From an uncultured Clostridia bacterium (lineage in GTDB: Bacteria > Bacillota_I > Bacilli_A > RF39 > UBA660), in contig CAOJDZ010000032.1 in the NCBI GenBank assembly GCA_948433815.1, positions 1 to 6,987 of the forward strand: a DNA stretch of 6,987 nucleotides, in the 5' to 3' direction. A program made the position numbers and the translations under genes. Below the pieces are notes generated by a model. That model searched no databases. It saw only the letters and a list, made by a program, of their open reading frames with translations, and was not told where the DNA came from. How positions within the stretch are numbered: position 1 is the stretch's first letter; every line of letters begins with the position of its first letter. Shown here piece by piece: positions 1-6,105 of the stretch.

Positions 1-195
1 GCCTGATGAATGATATAAAGTATCTTTAATATCTATAAAAAATATACTACGAGGTGGTTCAATATCATAAGATGAACTTCTCAAATTTCTGAAATTATGT
101 TTTCTATTTTCATTCCTTATTAATTCTTCTATTTGAAATTCAGTTAACCCCATATTTTTAAAATCTTTTATTGTTGGATAAACTTGTCTTAGCAT
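1..195 (-). CDS. Unrecognised protein, 5' part only (runs off the left edge)
   Basis: An open frame of 65 codons without a stop runs from an ATG at 195 to the window edge, so only the N-terminus is visible. The start is supported by a Shine-Dalgarno-like AGGGGATGAT at 209-200 followed by four A, and by a good extended -10 promoter just upstream. An in-frame ATG at 204 lies inside that ribosome site and is less likely. The peptide begins MLRQVYPTIKDF, continues with an acidic helix-like stretch (LTEFQIEELI, about residues 21-30), a basic Asn/Arg-rich stretch (about 31-45), then a hydrophobic strand (SIFFIDI) near residue 55. I see no signal peptide or membrane segment and do not recognise the family. 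It is divergent from recU across a 182-base gap. That it is a real gene rests on the open frame, start signals and promoter together. Confidence 0.6.
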   Translation of the reverse strand, partial: MLRQVYPTIKDFKNMGLTEFQIEELIRNENRKHNFRNLRSSSYDIEPPRSIFFIDIKDTLYHSSG

Positions 196-217
196 TTTTA
201 TCATCCCCTGTATTATA

Positions 218-247
218 ATTATAGCATTTTTATATTTCTTTAAGCAA
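218..247 (-). promoter_or_regulatory. Promoter of the leftward partial gene (extended -10)
   Basis: On the minus strand TATAAT at 223-218 is preceded by TGC at 226-224, giving a TGnTATAAT extended -10. A partial -35, TTGCTT at 247-242, lies 18 bases upstream. Transcription would begin near 211, only a couple of bases before the ribosome site at 209-200, so the leader would be very short. This is a sigma-A type promoter by consensus match only. Confidence 0.65.
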
Positions 248-274
248 ATATTTTTTACCATTTTTTAATTCTTA

Positions 275-334
275 AATTTACACTTGGTTTAATCTATTTT
301 ACATTCTTTTGTCTAATTAGTGGTGTAAATTAGA
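275..334. promoter_or_regulatory. Inverted and direct TTTACA half-sites in the divergent intergenic region
   Basis: AATTTACAC at 275-283 and GTGTAAATT at 323-331 are perfect 9-base inverted copies, 39 bases apart. A third half-site, TTTACA, at 298-303 is in direct orientation 21 bases (about two helical turns) after the one at 277-282. A second overlapping inverted repeat pairs TCTAATT (312-318) with AATTAGA (328-334) around a 9-base spacer. The group lies between the two divergent promoters, so a regulator bound here could affect both genes. In DNA this rich in A and T some of these repeats could arise by chance. Confidence 0.35.
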
Positions 335-353
335 TTTTTATTTATATTTATAG

Positions 354-359
354 TATAAT
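354..359 (+). promoter_or_regulatory. Probable -10 box of the recU-pbp operon
   Basis: A perfect TATAAT lies at 354-359. No good -35 is present at the right distance; the best is a poor TTAGAT at 330-335 with 18-base spacing. The predicted start of transcription, near 366, falls at the beginning of the recU ribosome site AGGTGAT (366-372), so the transcript would be nearly leaderless apart from the Shine-Dalgarno. The weak -35 next to operator-like repeats could mean activation, but that is inference. Confidence 0.5.
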
Positions 360-377
360 TAACTCAGGTGATTTTTA

Positions 378-938
378 GTGCCTAATAAAAGTTATGTAAA
401 TTATAAAAATAGAGGTATGTTTCTAGAACATATATTAAATGATACTAATCAATATTATTTAAGAGAAGATAAAGCAATTATATATAAGAAACCTACTCCT
501 ATTAAAGTACTTAATGTGAGTTATAGATCAAGAAAAACTACTATTATAAATAAAGCTGTATTTAGTGAAACTAGTACACTTGATTATAATGGGATTTATA
601 AGGGAAAATATATAGAGTTTGATGCTAAAGAGTGTAAGAGTAAAACTTCTTTTCCTCTTTCTAATATAAAAGAACATCAAATGATACATATTAAAAATAT
701 TTTAAATCACGGTGGGATAGTTTTCTTAATTATATTTATCTGTAATAATTTTTATTTATTTGATGGTAAAGATTTAATAGATTTTGTAAATAATAATGAT
801 AGAAAAAGTATTCCAATTGAAACAATTATAAAACAGGGGCATATTATTAATGAAGGATATATTCCTAGGCTTGATTATATAAGCGTTGTAGAAAATGTAT
901 ATTTTAAGGAGAATAATTATGGCGAGTTTGAAAAGTAA
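378..938 (+). CDS. recU: Holliday junction resolvase RecU
   Basis: RecU is a dimeric, metal-dependent nuclease that cuts four-way DNA junctions in recombinational repair and chromosome segregation of low-GC Gram-positives. The 186-residue product carries the family landmarks in order: NRGM at 11-14, KKPTPIKVLNV at 37-47, STLDYNGIYKGKYIEFDAK at 66-84, KTSFPL at 89-94, EHQ at 99-101, RKSIP at 142-146 and PRLDY at 163-167. Active-site candidates are D69, D82 and K84, matching B. subtilis D88, E101 and K103; the second is Asp here instead of Glu. The N-terminus before NRGM is about 20 residues shorter than in B. subtilis (206 residues). The start is GTG, chosen because AGGTGAT lies five bases upstream and the frame matches the family from there. 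The last 20 bases overlap the penicillin-binding protein gene, as expected for a coupled operon. Confidence 0.95.
   Translation: MPNKSYVNYKNRGMFLEHILNDTNQYYLREDKAIIYKKPTPIKVLNVSYRSRKTTIINKAVFSETSTLDYNGIYKGKYIEFDAKECKSKTSFPLSNIKEHQMIHIKNILNHGGIVFLIIFICNNFYLFDGKDLIDFVNNNDRKSIPIETIIKQGHIINEGYIPRLDYISVVENVYFKENNYGEFEK
906..921 (+). promoter_or_regulatory. Ribosome site that sets the PBP start at 919
   Basis: AAGGAG at 906-911 lies seven bases before ATG 919-921. The longer reading from ATG 895 would place this site inside the coding region and has no ribosome site of its own. Both the ribosome site and the start codon are inside the end of recU. Confidence 0.85.
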
Positions 939-3762
939 AATTAAATTTAATAAGATTAGAAATAAGGGAGATAAGTTAAAAGCAAAACTTAAAAAAGATA
1001 AAAGTGATACTAAGGTAAAAAAGAATAAACCTGAAAAAGAAAAGAAACCTAAAAATAAGAGAAAGATTTGGTACTGGATTTTATCTATTATTACTGGCTG
1101 TGCAATATTGGGATTTCTTTTAATTATAGGATTTGCGGTTTATATAGTTGTAAGTGCTCCAGAATTTACAGAAGATAAACTTTTTGAAAAGGAATCTACT
1201 GTTATTTATAAGGCTAATGGAGAAGAACTTGCTACTCTCGGTATGAATGTTGGTAATAATACAGTTGAGAAAAGAATTAAACTAACTTATGATGAGTTGC
1301 CTCAAGTACTAATTGATGCGGTTGTTGCAACTGAAGATTCTAGATTCTTCCAACATAATGGAGTTGATATTGCGAGATTTGTAAAAGCATCTTTTGGACA
1401 ACTACTTGGTAGAGACGATGCGGGTGGTGCTTCTACTCTAACGATGCAAGTTAGTAAGAACGCTTTAACTGATACTACATCTCATGGTATACAAGGTATT
1501 ATAAGAAAATTTACTGACGTTTATCTATCAGTATTTGAAATAGAGAAACAATATACTAAACAAGATATTTTAGAACTTTATGTTAATTCATGGTTTTTAG
1601 GACAAAATTCATTTGGTGTTGAACAAGCAAGTCAAACTTATTTTGGAAAAAGTGCTTCTGATTTATCTTTAGCTGAAGCGGCATTAATAGCGGGACTTTT
1701 CCAAGCCCCTACTGCGTATGACCCCTATAACAATCCAGACAAAGCAAGAGCTCGTAGAAATCAAGTTTTAAATCTTATGTTAAGACATGGATATATAAAT
1801 GAAGAAGAATGTGAAATCGCTAAAAGTATGCCTCTTACTGAAATGCTTGCTCCTAAATCAAGCGGGTCTGCTGCTAATCAAGGATATATTGATACAGTTG
1901 TTAGAGAAGTACAAGAAAAATATGGGGTTGATCCTTATTTAGTTCCTCTTCAAATATATACTATGTTTGATGAATCTAAACAAAATGTTATAAATAATTT
2001 ATATGATACTTATGAATTTAAAGACGAATTAGTCCAATTAGGAATTGCTGTTGTAGATAATAGTACTGGTGCTTTAGTTGCGATAGGCCCAGGAAGAAAC
2101 AGACAAGGTGAAATGCAACTTAACTATGCGACTATGATAAATCCACATCCCGGTTCTACAATTAAGCCTATATTGGATTATGGTCCTGCGATTGAATACT
2201 TGAATTGGTCTACTTATACTCCACTATTTGATGAAGAAACACCATATGCTGGAGGGGTTATGAAAAACTTCCACAATAAATATGAAGGACTTGTAACTAC
2301 TAAATATGGTTTATCAAAATCATTAAATACAGTTGCGCTTCAAGCTTTCCAAGCAACTACTAATGAACAAAAATGGAATTTTGCTACTAGTTTAGGTATT
2401 ACCCCAGGAAATGAAAACGGAAAGATATTTGACGCATCCTCTATTGGAGCATTTAATGGGACTAACCCGGCAGAACTAGCTGGTGCTTATGCTGCTTTTG
2501 CTAATGGTGGAGTTTATACTGAACCATACACTGTGTCTAAAATCGTTTATATAGAGAGTGGAACAACTGATGAAAAACCTATAAAAAAAGAAAGAGTTAT
2601 GAAAGAAACTACTGCATGGATGATAACTAATATCCTATTAAATGTAACAAATAGTTCATCTAGAGTTAGTGGTACAGATGTTGCGACTAAAACTGGTACG
2701 AGTAGTTATGACGAAGCTGCACTTAAAGAAGCGGGAGTCAGCAGTAGCGCTATTAGAGATTCTTGGGTTGCTACATATAATCCAGATTATACAATTACAT
2801 TTTGGTATGGTTATGATCAATTATATAAAGATCATTATAATACTTTAAATTCTGCTGGTACTCAAAGAAATAGAATTCAATCTATTCTTACTAAAGGTAT
2901 AATGCCATCAGGAAAAAGATTTTCTACTCCTAAGGGAATTACTGCAGTTAAAGTTGAACTTGAAACTATTCCTGCTAAATTACCAAGTCCTTATACACCA
3001 GAAGAACTAGTAGAGACCCACTACTTTATTTCTGGTACTGAACCAACAGAGATGTCAACAAGATTTAGTCAATTAAGTGACCCTACTAAATTAAAAGTGG
3101 TTGAAAACGGATCTAAAGCAACTCTTACATGGACAGGAACTAGTATACCTGATGCTGTTAATCCAGAATATTTAACTAATTATTTTAATTCAGGTTATAA
3201 AGACTGGGCTCAAAAATATTATGATAAACGTATAGAATATAATAATAATGTTATTGGAACTTTTGGATATGATATTTATCTTAAGAGTGGTTCTAATTTA
3301 ACATATGTTGGACATACTAGCGAAACTAATTATACAATTGATAATACAACTGGTTATGATTCAATAGTAGTTAAATCTGCTTATTCTAAATTTAAATCTA
3401 ATGCAAGTAATGGCGTTGAAGTTAATTTAACTGGTACATCTACTACATTTAAGGTTGCCCTTATAGCTGTAGAAGCAAGTGATGGAGAAGTTTATTTAAA
3501 CCCAACATATAAAATAGGATCTACTATTCCTGATTTAGGTCTTAGTACTATTAAATTCTTAGTAAATGATGTAGATATGACTGATTCAATATCAAATTCT
3601 GATAAACAATATATTATTAGAGATTGTACTACAACTTGTAAAACAGTAACTAATATTGATACTTCTGAAGAAGCGGAATATCAAATAACATATACAATTA
3701 ATTATTTGGGTACTCCTTATAAGGAAACTAGATATGTACATATTAAAAAAGAGATAAGTTAA
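919..3762 (+). CDS. ponA: Class A penicillin-binding protein (PBP1-type), bifunctional
   Basis: This membrane enzyme polymerises lipid II into glycan strands and crosslinks the stem peptides. In the 947-residue product a Lys-rich cytoplasmic tail (about 21 Lys in the first 49) precedes one membrane segment at about 50-80. The GT51 glycosyltransferase has EDSRFFQHNG (139-148, catalytic Glu139), GGASTLTMQ (169-177), RKFTD (196-200) and ILELYVN (217-223). The transpeptidase has STIK (nucleophile Ser413, Lys416), SLN (468-470) and KTGTS (591-595). Thus both active sites are visible, but motif III has Asp200 where a Glu is usual. After about residue 680 comes a C-terminal region of some 260 residues: a fibronectin-III-like part (about 722-840) with a Tyr/Asn-rich helical insertion, then an Ig-like part ending in YTINYLGTPYKETRYV, with a C-x3-C pair at 903/907. 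No PASTA domain is seen. The start at 919 follows AAGGAG. The symbol follows the recU-linked B. subtilis gene. Confidence 0.93.
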   Translation: MASLKSKIKFNKIRNKGDKLKAKLKKDKSDTKVKKNKPEKEKKPKNKRKIWYWILSIITGCAILGFLLIIGFAVYIVVSAPEFTEDKLFEKESTVIYKANGEELATLGMNVGNNTVEKRIKLTYDELPQVLIDAVVATEDSRFFQHNGVDIARFVKASFGQLLGRDDAGGASTLTMQVSKNALTDTTSHGIQGIIRKFTDVYLSVFEIEKQYTKQDILELYVNSWFLGQNSFGVEQASQTYFGKSASDLSLAEAALIAGLFQAPTAYDPYNNPDKARARRNQVLNLMLRHGYINEEECEIAKSMPLTEMLAPKSSGSAANQGYIDTVVREVQEKYGVDPYLVPLQIYTMFDESKQNVINNLYDTYEFKDELVQLGIAVVDNSTGALVAIGPGRNRQGEMQLNYATMINPHPGSTIKPILDYGPAIEYLNWSTYTPLFDEETPYAGGVMKNFHNKYEGLVTTKYGLSKSLNTVALQAFQATTNEQKWNFATSLGITPGNENGKIFDASSIGAFNGTNPAELAGAYAAFANGGVYTEPYTVSKIVYIESGTTDEKPIKKERVMKETTAWMITNILLNVTNSSSRVSGTDVATKTGTSSYDEAALKEAGVSSSAIRDSWVATYNPDYTITFWYGYDQLYKDHYNTLNSAGTQRNRIQSILTKGIMPSGKRFSTPKGITAVKVELETIPAKLPSPYTPEELVETHYFISGTEPTEMSTRFSQLSDPTKLKVVENGSKATLTWTGTSIPDAVNPEYLTNYFNSGYKDWAQKYYDKRIEYNNNVIGTFGYDIYLKSGSNLTYVGHTSETNYTIDNTTGYDSIVVKSAYSKFKSNASNGVEVNLTGTSTTFKVALIAVEASDGEVYLNPTYKIGSTIPDLGLSTIKFLVNDVDMTDSISNSDKQYIIRDCTTTCKTVTNIDTSEEAEYQITYTINYLGTPYKETRYVHIKKEIS

Positions 3763-3775
3763 TTTATCTCTTTTT
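3746..3775. terminator. Two-way intrinsic terminator overlapping both convergent gene ends
   Basis: AAAAAGAGATAA (3746-3757) is perfectly complementary to TTATCTCTTTTT (3764-3775) around a six-base loop, GTTAAT. Reading rightwards the GAGATAA stem is followed by T5; reading leftwards it is followed by T6. The hairpin can therefore end transcripts from both sides, although the stem contains only two G-C pairs. Both stop codons lie in its loop, within a shared TTAA at 3759-3762, and the arms encode the last residues of both proteins. Confidence 0.65.
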
Positions 3776-4388
3776 CATATTCTTTACAAATTGTTTTTAG
3801 GTTACAGTTAGAACAAGCTGGATTTTTTGCAGTACAATTATATCTACCAAAGAGTACCATTTGATGATGTAGTCTACTCCAAGAATCTTTTGGAAATTTT
3901 TTCATTAGTTTTTCTTCTACTTTTAATACATCATCTTTTTCACTCGCTAAACCCAAGCGTTTACTTACTCTAAAAACGTGAGTATCTACTGCGATGCAAG
4001 GTTCATTATAAAGATTTGATAATACTACATTAATTGTCTTTCTACCTACTCCGCTCATTTTCATTAATAATTCTCTATCATTTGGTACAAACCCTCCGAT
4101 AGCTATTAAATCTTCTACGATGCTTTTAAAGTGACGTGCTTTGCTTCTATACATACCTATCGTTTTTATATGTTCTTCTATTTCTTTTAAAGTAAGGCTA
4201 TTTAATTTTTCTAATGTATCATATTCTTCAAATAAAGGTCCTGTAACCATGTTAACTCTTTTATCTGTAGTTTGAGCTGATAACATGACTGCTAATAAAA
4301 GTTCATAATCTTTTTTATAGTTTAACTCACATTTAGGATTTTCGAAAAGTCTATTTAGTTCATCCATTATTATTTCGCTTTTATTCAT
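3759..4388 (-). CDS. nth: Endonuclease III (DNA glycosylase/AP lyase)
   Basis: Endonuclease III removes oxidised pyrimidines from DNA and nicks the abasic site in base-excision repair. The 209-residue product has the helix-hairpin-helix MSGVGRKT (111-118) with the catalytic lysine K117, and IAVDTHVFRV (132-141) with the catalytic Asp D135. A [4Fe-4S] cluster loop has the canonical spacing C-x6-C-x2-C-x5-C at C185, C192, C195 and C201. Length is typical for the family, and the protein looks complete and active. The start is ATG 4388, with AGGTG at 4399-4395 six bases upstream; a GTG at 4397 overlaps that ribosome site and is rejected. The first eight bases (ATGAATAA) overlap the end of dnaD, and the stop is shared in a TTAA with the convergent PBP gene. 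nth follows dnaD in B. subtilis too. It is last in the cca-dnaD-nth series. Confidence 0.96.
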   Translation of the reverse strand: MNKSEIIMDELNRLFENPKCELNYKKDYELLLAVMLSAQTTDKRVNMVTGPLFEEYDTLEKLNSLTLKEIEEHIKTIGMYRSKARHFKSIVEDLIAIGGFVPNDRELLMKMSGVGRKTINVVLSNLYNEPCIAVDTHVFRVSKRLGLASEKDDVLKVEEKLMKKFPKDSWSRLHHQMVLFGRYNCTAKNPACSNCNLKTICKEYEKEIN

Positions 4389-4980
4389 CGTTTGCACCTA
4401 GCCAATCATAATCAAATAATTCTTTATATTCTTCTCTTTCTTTCATATTTGATTTTTTAGTCCATTCATATATTATTTTATCTATATATCTTAAATTAGT
4501 AACTCCATTTAATACAGCCTCTTTTAAGGCACTTATTATAGTTTCTTCTTTCACCCCATTATTTATCCAATTATTTATAGTTTCGTATTCTATAGGGCTT
4601 AAACTGCGTCCAAATTCATTTTCAAATTTAGAGAATATATCTGTTTCTTTTATTTCACTTTTATTTTCTTTACTATTTAAGATAAGTTTATCGTAGAACA
4701 TATCTAGAGATATAGTTTCAACCACTTTTCCATTTTCTCTATTTACAATTACTTCTATTAAACATTTTGATACTAGATCACTATAAGTATTTAATACCTC
4801 TTCATCTGTAAGACCTAGTGTATCTTTTATATTTTCTAAATCTAATGAGTTTTTTTCATTTATAAAGTACATTAATAGTAAAAATTCGTTAAGGCTTAAG
4901 TTTAAGGTTTTTATACTTTTTAAAATTAGTTTGTTAATTTGAAAACTTTTTTCTTGATATTTACTCTTTAAATCTAACAT
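4381..4980 (-). CDS. dnaD: DnaD family replication initiation/primosome protein
   Basis: DnaD in Bacilli binds DNA and helps load the replicative helicase at the origin and at restarted forks, together with DnaA or PriA, DnaB and DnaI. The 199-residue product has an N-terminal winged-helix-like region (about 10-95; LSLNEFLLLMYFIN at 28-41, then an LTDEEV helix), a short linker, and the C-terminal DnaD/DnaB_2 domain (about 114-175). That domain opens with FENEFGRSLSPIEYETI, and at 165-173 contains YIDKIIYEW, the YxxxIxxxW motif of the family needed for DNA binding. It ends in YDWLGANDE, like the short Trp-containing tail common in DnaD proteins. The start is ATG 4980, since GAGGTGG lies just upstream; a GTG at 4992 is within that region and is rejected. 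The gene overlaps cca by 20 bases and nth by eight, suggesting translational coupling. Confidence 0.92.
   Translation of the reverse strand: MLDLKSKYQEKSFQINKLILKSIKTLNLSLNEFLLLMYFINEKNSLDLENIKDTLGLTDEEVLNTYSDLVSKCLIEVIVNRENGKVVETISLDMFYDKLILNSKENKSEIKETDIFSKFENEFGRSLSPIEYETINNWINNGVKEETIISALKEAVLNGVTNLRYIDKIIYEWTKKSNMKEREEYKELFDYDWLGANDE
4386..4399 (-). promoter_or_regulatory. Ribosome site that sets the nth start at 4388
   Basis: AGGTG at 4399-4395 lies inside the end of dnaD, six bases before ATG 4388-4386. With the dnaD stop at 4383-4381, re-initiation by ribosomes finishing dnaD is likely. Confidence 0.75.
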
Positions 4981-6064
4981 ATTCCACCTCACTATCTTTT
5001 AACCACTTTATTATGTCTTTTTTCTTGTTTTGTAATTTTCCTTCTATTATTTCTTTTTCTAGGCTTTTTAATATGAGTCCTAGTTCTTTTCCTGGTTTTA
5101 TATTTAGTAGATTACATATTTCCTCACAATTTATTTCAATATCTATTATACCTTTTATAGGAAGATTAGTATATATTAAATTTAATTCTTTTGAGTCAAT
5201 CTTTAATATTTCGGCTGCAACATTACATATGAAATTTCCTTCTTTATATAAATCCATTTTTGTTATTTTCTTGTTTTTTATAATTCTTTTAATCTTTTTT
5301 ATTTGTTCTTTTTCTTGTTTATTAAATGGGAAATCAATGGTTAATTCTAGTTGGCTCCATACGCCTATAACTGTATTTGTTTCTACAAAATTATTACTCT
5401 TTATTCCTATTTGATTTTCTAAATTATATTTTTTTATGAATGTTAAAAAATTACTTACTTTTTTTGTTTTAAATAGTTTATCTAGTTCTTCTTTTCTTTT
5501 TGTTATGTTTATTTTATTTAAAGTTTCTTTATGACTTAATATATAGTTTAAAATGATGTCATCTAATTTAAAATCTAGTGTACTCATGAATCTTAGGGCT
5601 CTTAATATTCTTGATGGATCTTCTTCAAATTCTATTTTTGGGTCTTTAATAGTTCTTATTATTTTGTTTTCTATGTCATTTTTTCCATCTAATAAATCAA
5701 TTATATTTTCATCACTATCCATACATAGAGTGTTCATTAAAAAGTCTCTTCTTTTTAGGTCTTCTTCTAAACTATTAATGTATAAAATAGAGTTAGGCTT
5801 TCCATTTTTATATGATAATTCTTTTCTAAATGTAGTTATATCTATTATATGATTTTTAATTTGTAATTTAACTGCTCCATATTCTTCGTAGGTTTTGATG
5901 TTTTTCCATATTCTTTTTAAATCTTTAGGAGTGGCATTAGTGATTATATCTATGTCTTTACTATTTATTCCTAAGATTTTATCGCGGACAAAACCACCTA
6001 CTATATAGGCCACAAAACCATTTTCTTCTATTTTTTTTAAAATTTCTAAATAATATTTATCCAT
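4961..6064 (-). CDS. cca: CCA tRNA nucleotidyltransferase (class II)
   Basis: This enzyme adds or repairs the 3'-terminal CCA of tRNAs using CTP and ATP without a template. The 367-residue product shows the class II motifs in order: YIVGGFVRD (20-28) with the metal-binding pair D37/D39 in KDIDI (motif A), SLEEDLKRRDF (98-108, motif B), DLLDGKNDIENKIIRTI (123-139, motif C) and EDPSRILRALRF (148-159, motif D, whose EDxxR pairs with the incoming base). The stretch between TTFRKE and SLEED (about 82-97) fits the flexible loop found in full CCA-adding enzymes and reduced in A-adding ones. The end, IKPGKELGLILKSLEKEIIEGKL (split at about 322-344), matches the usual tail. There is no HD domain, and the protein is some 30 residues shorter than the B. 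subtilis enzyme. The start ATG has no Shine-Dalgarno and lies 15 bases past the hup terminator. Poly(A) polymerase is less likely given this tail. Confidence 0.93.
   Translation of the reverse strand: MDKYYLEILKKIEENGFVAYIVGGFVRDKILGINSKDIDIITNATPKDLKRIWKNIKTYEEYGAVKLQIKNHIIDITTFRKELSYKNGKPNSILYINSLEEDLKRRDFLMNTLCMDSDENIIDLLDGKNDIENKIIRTIKDPKIEFEEDPSRILRALRFMSTLDFKLDDIILNYILSHKETLNKINITKRKEELDKLFKTKKVSNFLTFIKKYNLENQIGIKSNNFVETNTVIGVWSQLELTIDFPFNKQEKEQIKKIKRIIKNKKITKMDLYKEGNFICNVAAEILKIDSKELNLIYTNLPIKGIIDIEINCEEICNLLNIKPGKELGLILKSLEKEIIEGKLQNKKKDIIKWLKDSEVEYVRFKE
4978..4990 (-). promoter_or_regulatory. Ribosome site that sets the dnaD start at 4980
   Basis: GAGGTGG at 4990-4984 precedes ATG 4980-4978 at a good distance. 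It lies inside the last codons of cca, whose stop is 17 bases beyond the dnaD start codon's first base. Confidence 0.8.
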
Positions 6065-6079
6065 ATTTATAAAATGACT

Positions 6080-6104
6080 AAAAAAAAAGCCAAAGGCTCT
6101 TTTT
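6080..6104 (-). terminator. Intrinsic terminator of hup
   Basis: On the minus strand AAAAAGAGCC (6104-6095), a TTT loop (6094-6092) and GGC followed by nine T (6091-6080) form a ten-pair stem with one G-U pair and three G-C pairs next to the loop, with the stem running into the T tract. It starts one base after the hup stop codon and ends 15 bases before the cca start codon. Confidence 0.85.
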
Positions 6105-6105
6105 A

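Noticed and set aside
1..40. HAD-phosphatase-like motif (FFIDIKDTL) in the leftward gene
   Set aside because: The HAD motif needs D-x-D-x-T; here the second Asp position is Lys, and the motif is near residue 57 instead of at the N-terminus.
895..918. Earlier ATG for the PBP gene
   Set aside because: It would put the AAGGAG ribosome site inside the coding region and has no ribosome site of its own; ATG 919 is well placed.
4389..4397. GTG start for nth at 4397
   Set aside because: The GTG is part of the AGGTG ribosome site that serves ATG 4388.
5013..5414. Open frame of 133 codons on the plus strand
   Set aside because: It lies wholly antisense to cca, whose motifs are clear; the hydrophobic, Ser/Phe/Ile-rich peptide is what AT-rich antisense of a Lys/Asn/Glu-rich gene yields.
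5553..5852. Open frame of 99 codons on the plus strand
   Set aside because: Antisense shadow of the catalytic domain of cca, with no ribosome site and no recognisable content.
6066..6093. Promoter for cca, TTGGCT (6093-6088) with TATAAA (6071-6066) and a 16-base spacer
   Set aside because: Transcription would begin near 6059, past the cca start codon, and no other in-frame ATG lies before the catalytic GGFVRD motif. The boxes are also parts of the terminator stem and AT-rich spacer.
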